In this document: one piece after another, positions 15,903 to 24,816 of the stretch
Layout of the letters: the number at the start of each line of letters is the position of its first letter
Numbering within the stretch: the first letter of the stretch is position 1
Assembly: GCA_045541915.1 (NCBI GenBank)
Contig: JAZQJZ010000032.1
Span: 1-64,000, forward strand
DNA length: 64,000 nt
Direction: 5' to 3'
DNA from: RGIG5579 sp045541915
GTDB lineage: Bacteria > Bacillota > Clostridia > Oscillospirales > SIG627
Position numbers and translations under genes: made by a program
The notes under the pieces: model-generated
The model's input: only the letters and a program-made list of their open reading frames with translations
Told to the model about the DNA's origin: nothing
The model's database searches: none

Positions 15903-18434
15903 ATGAAAAAGAACGTTTCGAAAAAGCTGTTCTTTCTGACGGGAACTGTTTTTTTACTTCTAATTTTCTCCATTGTTCTCTTTCTTTATTTTTTAGGCAT
16001 TGGATCCTTTGACGGCGTTTTTTTGAAAAAGGAGATGTCGGTCTCTCTTGTCTTGGATGAAAAGGAATTGCTGAAAGAATCAGAAAACTGGAAGGTATCT
16101 GCCGGAGAACATTCCGTTACTGTGAAGAATAAGGAAAAAGAGGCGGTAAGGGTTTTATTGCTGGCAAAGGGATATGTTCTGTGTGAGATGACGCTTTCAC
16201 CGGGGGAAGAGTCTGAGGCGAGGTTTTCCACCCCGGAAGGGGAGATTTCTGCCCTTCTTTTGGGTGAGAGGAAAAGCATTGCCTATCTTTTCGATGCCGA
16301 ATCCTTCTCCATTGCAACCGATTGTATGAAAGGTGGCGGGGATCTTGTGTTTTGTCGGGAAACAGTGCTCCCGGCAAAAACGCTTCTTGCGCCTTTCCGT
16401 TTCTTTGGTGATTTTTCTTTCGAAGAAATGTCCTTTGATACCCATCTTGAGGGGAATGTAGTACTGTTTCCTTCGAAGAGCTTTTCTTCCAGGCTCTATG
16501 TTTCGGCTTCCTCTGCCAAGGTCTATTTCCGAAACTTTACCCCTTCTTTTTCAAGGAAGGCCACAAATTATTACATCAAAGCCAAGAGTCTTAATGGAAA
16601 TATTCTGGATTCCTCATCGTTTCCTGTTTTTTCTTTCGAAGAATTGAAGCGTCTTGCCGATGAAAGCCTCCTTCCCAGATTGACCGACGGAACGGCCATT
16701 TCCATTGTGCAGTCCTTTTCCATCACCGAATCTCTTACATTTGAAAAAGAAGTCTCTCTTGATTTTCAAAAAGCATTGGATTTTGGAGAGCATACACTTT
16801 CTTTTACCGCTTCTGAAAACGCCACCTTTTCGGTTCGTGCTGATATCGGATGTGGCCCGGATGCGGAAAGCCTTATATTCCATGCCCCTTCCGGTTCGCT
16901 GAAATGGATCAGCGACGGGACGGTACCGTCTATTTCCACCATTGAAAAACACAATAATATTGCTTTCTATAACGGATGTGAAACAAGCCTCGGAGGCTTC
17001 GGCACTGCACTGCCGGAGGTGAAGTTTTTAGCCGAGGACAATGCTTTTTTGGAGGAAGATGTTCTCTTTTCTCCCCAGGGCAATCTCTTGCTGGGAACAC
17101 TTCCGTTCCAGGTTTCCCGATCCGATTTGGACGAAGCAGTATATACTCTTTCTTGTGAAGACGGATCCTGCACTCTGGAGGGAAGCATTTCCTCCGGTCG
17201 AATTGTGACAACGGATGAAAACGGAAATCAGCATCGTTTTGCCCTGGCGGTAAACCGTGATAAGAAGAATATTCCCGTTGTGTATCTGGAAACAGATGGC
17301 GGCGCTCTTATTGAATCTAAAACCCAATATGTCTCCGCTACCTTCTCATTGGATGGTGAGGGAACCCAGATCCCTTCCCAAAAGGAAACCCACATTCGAA
17401 TCCGTGGACGAGGAAATTCCACCTGGAAATGGGATAAAAAGCCCTATAAGATCCATTTTGATGAGCCGGTCTCCATTCTTGGTTTGCCGGCGGCAGAGGA
17501 ATGGGCTCTGTTTGCCAATTACGCTGATAAATCCTTAATGAGAAATCGCTTGGCCCAGGTGATGGCATCGGAGCTTTCCTTTGAGTATTGTCCCACTCAA
17601 GAATATGTGGATCTCTTTTTGAACGGTGAGTATCTTGGCATCTATGGCATCGGAGAACACCTTGAGGCCGGTGTTGGCCGAATTGAGGTGGAGCACGATA
17701 TGACCCAGATGGACTGCGGCTATCTTTTGGAAGCTGGCGGTGTGGTCAGCGGTGTGGATGTAAAGGGAATGAACTATTTTCATGCCGGTCTGGTAAAATT
17801 TGTACTCATCAAGCAGCCGGAATACAATGCCTTAACCTCCGAGCAGTTTGACTTTATCAAGGAATATATGCAAAAAGCAAACGATGCAGTAAAGGCAGGG
17901 GAAGGTTATGAAGAATACCTGGATTTGGATACCCTGGTGGATTGGCTGATTATGATCGAGCTTTCCAATAATACGGATTGCTCTTGGCGAAGAAGCACTT
18001 ATTTCACCAAGGATCCCGGTCAAAAGCTTCAAATGGGCCCCGTTTGGGACTTTGACCTTGCCTTTGGTAACTTTTCCAAGGATGTTGCCGGATTCGACGT
18101 TTGGGTCAGCACCTCCGAGGATGATTATGTGGGGGAGACCTGGTCAACCTATCTTTTGGAGGATCCCAAATTTCAAGCATTGTTCCGGGCGCGCTGGCTG
18201 GAAGTGAGGGACCGTTTGCTTTCTGTGGCAATGGAAGAAATCGACTGGGGATATGAAATTCTTTTTCCCTCTGCAAAGGAAAACTTTGAACGCTGGGATA
18301 TCTTGGGTAAAAAAGTGGCCTTTGAGCGTCACGATACCAAGAATTATAAAACATACGCTTCTCAAATCGCATATTTAAAAGACTTTTTGATTAGAAGAGC
18401 CTCCTGGATCGACTCTCAAGTGAGCGCGTGGTAA
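15903..18434 (+). CDS. membrane-anchored CotH-family kinase-like protein
   Basis: 843 residues. A basic N-terminus and one uncleaved membrane helix (about 9-32) put the rest outside the membrane. Residues ~35-450 are beta-rich and unassigned. Residues ~455-840 are a CotH kinase domain: IRGRGNSTW at 500-508, followed by KKPYKIHF with the candidate ATP-binding Lys, RNRLAQVM, YVDLFLNGEYLGIYGIGEHLE, and GPVWDFDLAFGN with Asp716/Asp718 as candidate metal-binding residues. In Bacillus, CotH phosphorylates coat proteins on serine. Here the domain is fused to a membrane anchor and sits beside a Thr/Ser/Asn-rich exported protein, so a cell-surface substrate is possible. The gene starts 7 bases after the 58-residue gene and ends at a shared terminator. 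Confidence 0.9.
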   Translation: MKKNVSKKLFFLTGTVFLLLIFSIVLFLYFLGIGSFDGVFLKKEMSVSLVLDEKELLKESENWKVSAGEHSVTVKNKEKEAVRVLLLAKGYVLCEMTLSPGEESEARFSTPEGEISALLLGERKSIAYLFDAESFSIATDCMKGGGDLVFCRETVLPAKTLLAPFRFFGDFSFEEMSFDTHLEGNVVLFPSKSFSSRLYVSASSAKVYFRNFTPSFSRKATNYYIKAKSLNGNILDSSSFPVFSFEELKRLADESLLPRLTDGTAISIVQSFSITESLTFEKEVSLDFQKALDFGEHTLSFTASENATFSVRADIGCGPDAESLIFHAPSGSLKWISDGTVPSISTIEKHNNIAFYNGCETSLGGFGTALPEVKFLAEDNAFLEEDVLFSPQGNLLLGTLPFQVSRSDLDEAVYTLSCEDGSCTLEGSISSGRIVTTDENGNQHRFALAVNRDKKNIPVVYLETDGGALIESKTQYVSATFSLDGEGTQIPSQKETHIRIRGRGNSTWKWDKKPYKIHFDEPVSILGLPAAEEWALFANYADKSLMRNRLAQVMASELSFEYCPTQEYVDLFLNGEYLGIYGIGEHLEAGVGRIEVEHDMTQMDCGYLLEAGGVVSGVDVKGMNYFHAGLVKFVLIKQPEYNALTSEQFDFIKEYMQKANDAVKAGEGYEEYLDLDTLVDWLIMIELSNNTDCSWRRSTYFTKDPGQKLQMGPVWDFDLAFGNFSKDVAGFDVWVSTSEDDYVGETWSTYLLEDPKFQALFRARWLEVRDRLLSVAMEEIDWGYEILFPSAKENFERWDILGKKVAFERHDTKNYKTYASQIAYLKDFLIRRASWIDSQVSAW

Positions 18435-18468
18435 GAAAAAAGGCAACCCTTTATGGGTTGCCTTTTTT
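18435..18468. terminator. bidirectional terminator between the CotH-type gene and the leftward operon
   Basis: AAAAAAGGCAACCC pairs with GGGTTGCCTTTTTT around a short loop, with A and T tracts on both sides. It ends both the rightward CotH-type unit (stop 18434) and the leftward four-gene operon (stop 18471). Confidence 0.93.
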
Positions 18469-18470
18469 CT

Positions 18471-19508
18471 TTAAGGAAGAACCAATTTTTTTGTATTTTC
18501 CGATGCGGCTCTGTGAGCGCTTTCTTGCAAGACTGCTATTTTCTCTTCCGTTAAGGTATAAGACTTGGAACGCCAGGTATTACCGATGCAGCTTTTGCCT
18601 GTAAGGGATTCAAACCAAACACAGGCATTCAAATACTGCCCTCCGGCCTCCGGGCCGTCGTGGTATCCGTCGGGCTTGGTCAGATCCTCTCCCACAATGG
18701 GATTGGCTCTGGCATATTGCCAAGCATCTCCGCATGGGATCAAGGCTGCGGCGTTGTCTTCTGCCACCTTGTGAGAAACTGCGCGAATGTTTTCGTGGCA
18801 TTGCTTTTGGTAGGCCGCATCCGGAACGGAATGGACTTTATCGGCGCTGACAAAGCCGATCTTGTGCGCCCAGGTCTGGTGCCAAACAAGCTTTGTCTTA
18901 GGGAAGTTTAATTTTAAGTAGTCATAGATCTCTTTGGCATAAGGAGAAGTTATTTTTTGTGCTGTTTCATAGTCATGGGCCACTGTAGCATTGAAGCTTT
19001 GCTGAAGGGAGATCACATCCCAGTTTTCCTGCTTCAAGCAGTGCTTTAAATTCACCGGCTTTTCGTCGGAAACACCACCGTTTTGTTTGTGCCAACGCAG
19101 GCGATATTGACTGGAACCGCTCTTTAACCAATTGGCGTGATAGGAAACGGGGCATCCGGGATAATAAACAGAATAGACCATCACCTTTACCCCTGCGGCA
19201 GTGCAAAGTCCGTTCAATTCGTCGGGCCAACCGGTAGCAAAGCTGTTTCCAATGAGAAGAATTTTAAGAACGCCGTCTTTGCTGGGATCCAATTGATGCT
19301 TCTCTTCGGTAACCGTTTCAGTGGCATCAGAGGTGGAGGTTTCTTTTTTCTCCTCGGTTTTATCTTCTTTCGTTTTTACTTCCTTCGTTGCGCTCACTTG
19401 TTCCTTGGTCTCGCTCTCCTCCAATTGGGAAAGAGAAGAGGAGCAAGCAGAAAGAAAACAGGTGGCAAGCATCAAAAGGGCTAAAAGCAGGGTAAACAAT
19501 CGCTTCAT
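18471..19508 (-). CDS. DUF4886 SGNH-hydrolase-like lipoprotein, copy 1
   Basis: 345 residues with a lipoprotein signal (LSAC, Cys22), an acidic Glu/Lys/Thr linker to ~75, then a DUF4886 domain. The nucleophile block is ILLIGNSF with Ser89, and the C-terminal block GYHDGPEAGGQYLNACVWFESLTG carries Asp280/His283. SGNH proteins are esterases that remove acetyl or similar groups, often from glycans. This one would act outside the membrane. It is the last gene of the leftward operon. It is very close in DNA and protein to the next copy (19622-20677); differences cluster in the linker and around residues 168-235. Ribosome site AAAGGAGCAG, identical in both copies. Confidence 0.85.
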   Translation of the reverse strand: MKRLFTLLLALLMLATCFLSACSSSLSQLEESETKEQVSATKEVKTKEDKTEEKKETSTSDATETVTEEKHQLDPSKDGVLKILLIGNSFATGWPDELNGLCTAAGVKVMVYSVYYPGCPVSYHANWLKSGSSQYRLRWHKQNGGVSDEKPVNLKHCLKQENWDVISLQQSFNATVAHDYETAQKITSPYAKEIYDYLKLNFPKTKLVWHQTWAHKIGFVSADKVHSVPDAAYQKQCHENIRAVSHKVAEDNAAALIPCGDAWQYARANPIVGEDLTKPDGYHDGPEAGGQYLNACVWFESLTGKSCIGNTWRSKSYTLTEEKIAVLQESAHRAASENTKKLVLP

Positions 19509-19576
19509 TTTATCTGCTCCTTTGAAAAATTAGGGCATAAAATAGAAAAAGGGCTGCGTTAAATTCCGATATAAGT

Positions 19577-19606
19577 TGACGGCATAAATTTTTATTTATG
19601 CCGTCA
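19577..19606. repeat. perfect palindrome between the two DUF4886 copies
   Basis: TGACGGCATAAAT (19577-19589) pairs with ATTTATGCCGTCA (19594-19606). It lies in the 113-bp gap between the copies, which is otherwise featureless. A T run follows only on the plus strand, so on the leftward transcript it is a stable hairpin rather than a classic terminator. Confidence 0.8.
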
Positions 19607-19621
19607 TAGGAAGTTTTTTCT

Positions 19622-20677
19622 TTAAGGAAGAACCAATTTCTTGGTATTTTCCGATGCAGCTCTGTGAGCGCTCTCTTGAAGTACCGCAATTTTCTCTTCC
19701 GTTAAGGTATAAGAGCTGGAACGCCAGGTGTTACCGATGCAGCTTTTTCCTGTAAGGGATTCAAACCAAACACAGGCATTCATATACTGTCCTCCGGCCT
19801 CCGGGCCATCGTGGTATCCGTCGGGCTTGGTCAGATCCTCTCCCACAATGGGATTGGCTCTGGCATATTGCCAAGCATCTCCGCAGGGGATCAAAGCCGC
19901 ACCATTGTCCTCTGCCACCTTGTGAGCAACCGCCCGGATATTTTCGTAGCATTGCTTCTGGTAAGCCGCATCCGGAATGGATTCGCTCTTATCTGAACTG
20001 ACAAAACCGATCTTGTATGCCCAGGTCTGGTGCCAAACAAGCTTTGTCTTGGGGAAGTTTGTTCTTAAGTAGTCGTAGATCTCATTGGCATAAGGAGAGG
20101 TCATTTTCAGAGCTGCTTCATAGTCATCATGAGCCTGGCTTGGTTCAAAGTGCTGCTGAAGGGAGATCACATCCCAGTTTTCCTGTTTCAAGCAGTGCTT
20201 TAAATTCACCGGCTTTTCGTCGGAAACACCACCGTTTTGTTTGTGCCAACGCAGGCGATATTGACTGGAACCGCTCTTTAACCACTTGGCGTGATAGGAA
20301 ACGGGGCATCCGGCATAATAAACAGAATAGACCTTGACTTTTACCCCTGCGGCGGTGCAAAGCCCGTTCAATTCGTCGGGCCAACCGGTGGCAAAGCTGT
20401 TTCCAATGAGAAGAATTTTAAGAACGCCGTCTTTGCTGGGATCCAATTGATGCTTCTCTTCGGTGACCTTTTCAGTGGCATCAGAGGTAGAGGTTTCTTT
20501 TTTCTCCTCGGTTTTGGTTTCTTCTGTTTCGTCTTCTTCGGTTTTCTCATCCTTTGTTGTGCTCACTTGTTCCTTGGTCTCGCTCTCCTCCAATTCGGAA
20601 AGAGAGGAGGAGCAAGCAGAAAGAAAACAGGTGGAGAGCATCAAAAGGGCCAGAAGAAGAAATAACAATCGCTTCAT
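19622..20677 (-). CDS. DUF4886 SGNH-hydrolase-like lipoprotein, copy 2
   Basis: 351 residues, paralogous to the preceding gene, with the same signal peptide type (LSAC, Cys22), a slightly longer Glu/Lys/Thr linker, and the same GNSF and DGYH blocks. Long stretches of the two genes are almost base-for-base identical (for example about 18655-18740 against 19806-19891). They therefore arose by a recent duplication or are kept alike by gene conversion. Divergence around EPSQAHDDYEAALKM suggests the two may differ in substrate. The start has AAAGGAGCAG 7 bases upstream. The gap to the upstream NlpC/P60-like gene is 26 bp, so it is in the same transcript. Confidence 0.85.
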   Translation of the reverse strand: MKRLLFLLLALLMLSTCFLSACSSSLSELEESETKEQVSTTKDEKTEEDETEETKTEEKKETSTSDATEKVTEEKHQLDPSKDGVLKILLIGNSFATGWPDELNGLCTAAGVKVKVYSVYYAGCPVSYHAKWLKSGSSQYRLRWHKQNGGVSDEKPVNLKHCLKQENWDVISLQQHFEPSQAHDDYEAALKMTSPYANEIYDYLRTNFPKTKLVWHQTWAYKIGFVSSDKSESIPDAAYQKQCYENIRAVAHKVAEDNGAALIPCGDAWQYARANPIVGEDLTKPDGYHDGPEAGGQYMNACVWFESLTGKSCIGNTWRSSSYTLTEEKIAVLQESAHRAASENTKKLVLP

Positions 20678-20703
20678 TTTATCTGCTCCTTTGAAAAAAT
20701 GTT

Positions 20704-22722
20704 TTAAGCAGTGATGGAGCCTTCAAATACCGTCAGGATTTCTCCGTTGCCCAGCTGAGTGCTGATCTTTACAGTGCTATCGGTATTGGCAATGGGAGAA
20801 ACGAATGCATAGAAGTTGGCACCGGCCGGAGTCTTGGTGGTATCTAGGTCAAAGACGCGAACCTGGGAGCTTGCAGCGCGGTAGGTCAAGGTTTTGGTTG
20901 TTTGACCGTCAGGACCAATGATCGAAACAAATACATCGGAGATGGCATAGTTGGCGGCAAACACCAGATCCTTGTACTGATCAAAGGTAAGGCTCTTGGC
21001 TTCCTGGTTGATCAGCTTTACACCGTTTTGATCCAGATTGGTGAAGATTTCTGCTTTCTCCACGCCCAGCCCGGTAATACCGGTCTTGCTCAGATCCAAA
21101 CCGAAAGCCAAAGCGGAGGAATATCTCTTCATAAGTCCGCCGGTAGCGGGAACGGTATTCTTGTAATATTCAATGTATGCCTTGGATTCTTCGCTGTCAT
21201 TGTTGTAATGGAATTCAGCAAAGGTATAAGGCAGATAGGGGTTTTTAACGGCTGTTTTGGAGGTTCTGCTCCTGCCCTGCAGGTAGGAGAAGTTGAAGAC
21301 TCTGTCACCGTGAAGCTCGTAATCGTTGGTGGAGGAATCACCGTCATATACCCAGGATTTCTGGTCATCGTAATCGGAAACGTAACCGCCGTGTACAATG
21401 TAAGGCGTCTTCTCCTGGCCGATGTAGCCGTAAAATCCGTAGGCATCGTTGAACTGTTCGTAAACGGTGATATAGCTTTTAATAGGATCCACCTTGCCAT
21501 TGTCATCTCTTACCACGTGAATGTCCTTTACCATCATCACGTGTCCGCCGCTGACCACACAGTCAGCCGGCTTCAGCTTTGCATAGCACTCGAACAGAGC
21601 ATCCTGGCCCTTTTCCTTGATCCAATATTTTGCCACATCAATGGTATCCCATTTTTTGGGGTTTCCTTCGGTTTTGACACCGAAGCTGTCAATGGTGGTA
21701 ACATCATACTTCTTGCCTTCGTGCTCATACTGATAGTCAAACAGACCCACAGGAATGAATCCGTTGTAAACGGTGGAACCGGTGGTCCAGGCAAAGTTGG
21801 CAGAGTTGATCACTCTTGCCCAGCCCCAGAAGGAGCCGATGGAGCACTGGCTGAAAAAGTATTTCATACCGGTGTAGCGAACCAGACCGTCCAGAATGGG
21901 GTACATATATTTAGACCCTTCTCTGGGTGCCAGGATCAATTCATTGTTTTCATCTCTCTGGAAAGAGAAATCATAAAGATATTTGGAAAATTCTCCTCTC
22001 GGAACCGGGTCTTTTCCAGATTGGGAGCAAAGCGTTCCGCTGGCATCCAGAAGATTGCCGTTGATATCGCGGTTGTATTCGAGGGTGGTGAGCCAAGCAC
22101 CGTCATCGTAACCGCCATTTTCCTGAATGGCTCTCTTTAAATCCATCACGCCGGTGGTTTCATCGTAATATTCCATCCAGCGGTAAATATTACCGGTGCT
22201 GATGTTCTGATAGGGAATACCGGCATAGATTGTGCCTTTTTTGATGGCTTTTCCAGTGTATTGGTCAAATTCCTTGATGGAAGAGCCGGTATAGAACTGC
22301 AAATACTCCAGGAAAAGCTTGGTGCTTCCGGTGGGATAAACAGGAAGGTCTTCGCTGGGAACCCACTGGAAGGAAAGATGAAGGTTGAAATAGTCAAGGC
22401 AAATCTGGCGGAGCTGATCGCTGGTCATAGAGCTATCAGCAACGGGAATGGCGTCAATGGCAGCCTGGGAAAGGGGGGCGCCGGTATCGGTTTTGCCGAT
22501 TTCATTGCCATTGCAGTCATAAAGAGGAAGATCCTCTTTCATCATAGCGAAATAATCTTTTTCTTCTTCTTCTTCTTCTTTGGTTTCTTCTTTTGTAACA
22601 GACTCCTGAAAGGTTGTCGTTTCGGTGTCGGTTCCTGCGGGGCCTTCAGCAGGCGCACAGGCGGTGAGAAGGGTAGAGAATACCATCAAAAGAGAAAGAA
22701 TTAGGGTCAATGTGCGTTTCAT
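20704..22722 (-). CDS. large lipoprotein, candidate NlpC/P60-like cysteine hydrolase, lipidated copy
   Basis: 672 residues. A lipoprotein signal ends at LTAC (Cys22), followed by an acidic run (poly-Glu about 46-53). I know no named family for it. Three spaced segments look like a papain/NlpC-P60 active site after a GIPY motif (167-170). These are QCSIGSFWGW with Cys292, ADCVVSGGHVMMV with His393, and the strand ITVYEQF with Glu421. The His segment (LKPAD-hydrophobic-GGHVMMV) is the most family-like. The last ~170 residues look like a beta-sandwich (LGVEKAEIFTNLDQNG...). If correct it would cut or transfer amide bonds at the cell surface. Ribosome site AAGGAG, 31 bp after the upstream paralogue. 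Confidence 0.6.
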   Translation of the reverse strand: MKRTLTLILSLLMVFSTLLTACAPAEGPAGTDTETTTFQESVTKEETKEEEEEEKDYFAMMKEDLPLYDCNGNEIGKTDTGAPLSQAAIDAIPVADSSMTSDQLRQICLDYFNLHLSFQWVPSEDLPVYPTGSTKLFLEYLQFYTGSSIKEFDQYTGKAIKKGTIYAGIPYQNISTGNIYRWMEYYDETTGVMDLKRAIQENGGYDDGAWLTTLEYNRDINGNLLDASGTLCSQSGKDPVPRGEFSKYLYDFSFQRDENNELILAPREGSKYMYPILDGLVRYTGMKYFFSQCSIGSFWGWARVINSANFAWTTGSTVYNGFIPVGLFDYQYEHEGKKYDVTTIDSFGVKTEGNPKKWDTIDVAKYWIKEKGQDALFECYAKLKPADCVVSGGHVMMVKDIHVVRDDNGKVDPIKSYITVYEQFNDAYGFYGYIGQEKTPYIVHGGYVSDYDDQKSWVYDGDSSTNDYELHGDRVFNFSYLQGRSRTSKTAVKNPYLPYTFAEFHYNNDSEESKAYIEYYKNTVPATGGLMKRYSSALAFGLDLSKTGITGLGVEKAEIFTNLDQNGVKLINQEAKSLTFDQYKDLVFAANYAISDVFVSIIGPDGQTTKTLTYRAASSQVRVFDLDTTKTPAGANFYAFVSPIANTDSTVKISTQLGNGEILTVFEGSITA

Positions 22723-22753
22723 TGTTCAAACTCCTTGGATTATTTTTTCTCAA

Positions 22754-24622
22754 TTAGGCGAAAATAGTTCCGCAAAATACGTCGATCTTCTGTCCGTTGC
22801 CCAGCTGAACGGCAATTTTCAAGGTGTTTTTGCCATCAGCCAAGGGAACAATGGATGTGACCATACTCTCATTTGCAGGGGTCTTGTGTCTTCTGAAAAC
22901 AAAGGAGCGCATCTGGGAAGAGGGGCTTCTGAAGGTCAGTGTCTTCAGAATCTTTCCGCTGGGATCGGTCACGGTTACAAAAACATCGGAAATGGTGTAG
23001 TTGGCGGCAAAGATCAGATTCTTGTAATTCTCAATGGAAATGCTCTTTTTCGCCACAAGCTTTTCACCGTTCTGATCCAGATTGGTAATGATTTCAGCTT
23101 CTTCTACGCCAACACCGAAGAATCCGGTCTTGCCGGTATCAAGGTTCAGAGAAGCGGCTTGGTCGTAAGCGGTTGCAGGTCCGGCCACGGGAATGATCTT
23201 ATTGTAAACATCCATATAAGCCTTGGATTCTTCGCTGTCATTGTTGTAATGGAATTCAGCAAAGGTGAAGGGCAAATAAGAGTTCTTAATGGTGGTTCTG
23301 CTGGTTCTGTCTTTGCCCTGCAGGTAAGCAAAGTTAAAGACTCTGGCACCGTAAAGCTCGTATTCTGGCACATCCGGGTCACCGCTGAAGGTCCAGGATT
23401 TGGCATCGTCATAGTCGGAAACATAGCCGCCATGTACCAGATAAGGAGCCTTTTCCTTGCCAAGATAACCCACAAAGGCGTAAGCATCGTTAAACTGCTC
23501 AAAAACAGTGATATAACTCTTGAGCGGATCCACTTGGCCCTTTTCATCCCGAACCACGTGAACATCTCGAACCATCATTACGTGTCCGCCGCTGACCACG
23601 CAGTCAGCAGGCTTTAGTTTCGCATAGCAGTCGAACATAGCATTTTCACCGTGCTTTTCGATCCAGTATCTGGCTACATCCTTGGTATCCCATTTTAAGG
23701 GGTTGCCCTCGTTTTTCACGCCAAACTTGTCGATGGTGTCCATACCGTACTTCTTGCCTTCGTATTCATACTCATAGGTAAAGCCGCCTACCGGAATGAA
23801 TCCGTTGAAAACGGTGGAGCCGGTGGTCCAGGCAAAGTTTGCGGAGTTGACCACTCTTGCCCAGCCCCAGGAAGAACCGATGGAGCACTGGGTGAAAAGG
23901 TACTTCAAGCCGGTGTAACGAATCAATTTGTGAACCGGATAAAGTAAACCGCTGCTTTCCTTTTCCTGCAGGATTAATTTGCCGCTTTCTTCATCTCTTT
24001 CAAATTTAAAGTCATACAGCATAGGAATGAACTTCTTCAAGGGAACCGGGTCCTTGTCCGTTTCGGTGCAAAGAGCGCCGTCCTCGTCCAGAAGATTGCC
24101 TTTTTCATCGCGGTTGTAATCCAGGGTTTCCAGCCATTCGCCATCGTCATAGCCGCCATTGTCCTCAATAAAGCCGGCCAAGTCCATTTCGCCGGTTTTT
24201 TCATCGTAGTATTCCATCCAGCGATAAATATTGCCGCTGGATAAGTTGTGATAGGGGATACCCTCGTGAATGGTATCGCGCTTTAAGGCCTTGCCGGTAT
24301 ATTTGTCAAAGCTTTCTACCGTAGGATCAACAAAATTCTGAAGATACTTGACAAAGAGCTTGGTGCTTCCGGTGGAGTAAACGGGAATATCACGCTTGGG
24401 CACCCATTGGAAGGAAAGGTGAAGCTTAAAGTAGTCAAGGCAGAGCTGACGAAGCTCGGCACTTGTCATCTTGCTGTTAGCAACGGGAAGGGCATCAATG
24501 GCAGCCTGGGTAAGGGCCGAGCCGGTATCCATTTTACCGGTATCGTTCCCCTTGCAGTCATAAACAGGCTGTTCACTGGTCATCAGCGGAAAGTAAGGGT
24601 TCTTTTCAGTGGAATTCATCAT
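22754..24622 (-). CDS. paralogue of the NlpC/P60-like candidate, without export signal
   Basis: 622 residues, clearly homologous to the next gene over its full mature length. It shares GIPY (121-124), QCSIGSSWGW with Cys246, GGHVMMV with His347 and the ITVFEQF strand with Glu375. Unlike its paralogue it starts directly with MMNSTEKNPYFPLMT, about 16 residues before the first conserved strand, and has no signal peptide or lipobox. The start is firm: AAAAGGAGAAAT immediately precedes the ATG, and the upstream DNA holds the promoter, not a signal-peptide frame. It is therefore cytoplasmic or exported by another route. It is the first gene of the operon, so it should be the best expressed of the four. 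Confidence 0.6.
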   Translation of the reverse strand: MMNSTEKNPYFPLMTSEQPVYDCKGNDTGKMDTGSALTQAAIDALPVANSKMTSAELRQLCLDYFKLHLSFQWVPKRDIPVYSTGSTKLFVKYLQNFVDPTVESFDKYTGKALKRDTIHEGIPYHNLSSGNIYRWMEYYDEKTGEMDLAGFIEDNGGYDDGEWLETLDYNRDEKGNLLDEDGALCTETDKDPVPLKKFIPMLYDFKFERDEESGKLILQEKESSGLLYPVHKLIRYTGLKYLFTQCSIGSSWGWARVVNSANFAWTTGSTVFNGFIPVGGFTYEYEYEGKKYGMDTIDKFGVKNEGNPLKWDTKDVARYWIEKHGENAMFDCYAKLKPADCVVSGGHVMMVRDVHVVRDEKGQVDPLKSYITVFEQFNDAYAFVGYLGKEKAPYLVHGGYVSDYDDAKSWTFSGDPDVPEYELYGARVFNFAYLQGKDRTSRTTIKNSYLPFTFAEFHYNNDSEESKAYMDVYNKIIPVAGPATAYDQAASLNLDTGKTGFFGVGVEEAEIITNLDQNGEKLVAKKSISIENYKNLIFAANYTISDVFVTVTDPSGKILKTLTFRSPSSQMRSFVFRRHKTPANESMVTSIVPLADGKNTLKIAVQLGNGQKIDVFCGTIFA

Positions 24623-24684
24623 ATTTCTCCTTTTACTTTGGCCTTGTTTTTCCTTTGTAAAAAAACGAAAGGTGTACCGTATCT

Positions 24685-24713
24685 ATTATAATGAAAAAGG
24701 AAGAGAAAGTCAA
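24685..24713 (-). promoter_or_regulatory. strong sigma-A promoter of the four-gene paralogue operon
   Basis: Read on the minus strand, -35 TTGACT (24713-24708), 17 bp, -10 TATAAT (24690-24685). The first gene starts at 24622. No other promoter-like element is evident in the 26-31 bp gaps further down, supporting one operon through to 18471. Confidence 0.85.
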
Positions 24714-24734
24714 TGAAATCCGCGCTTTTCCAAA

Positions 24735-24764
24735 AGAAAAGCAGACCGGAAGGTCTGCTTTTCT
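24735..24764. terminator. hairpin terminator left of the IS200-like element
   Basis: AGAAAAGCAGACC (24735-24747) pairs perfectly with GGTCTGCTTTTCT (24752-24764). On the minus strand the stem ends in a T-rich stretch. It may be the original terminator of the leftward lipoprotein gene at 25503-26060, now separated from it by the insertion. Confidence 0.75.
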
Positions 24765-24816
24765 CATATTAGTGGCTTTAGCCAGTTGAGGACGGAACGT
24801 CCGAAACAAAAGAACC

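Noticed and set aside
20902..22140. 412-residue plus-strand frame over the NlpC/P60-like gene
   Set aside because: Shadow of a strongly biased coding gene; no ribosome site and no promoter.
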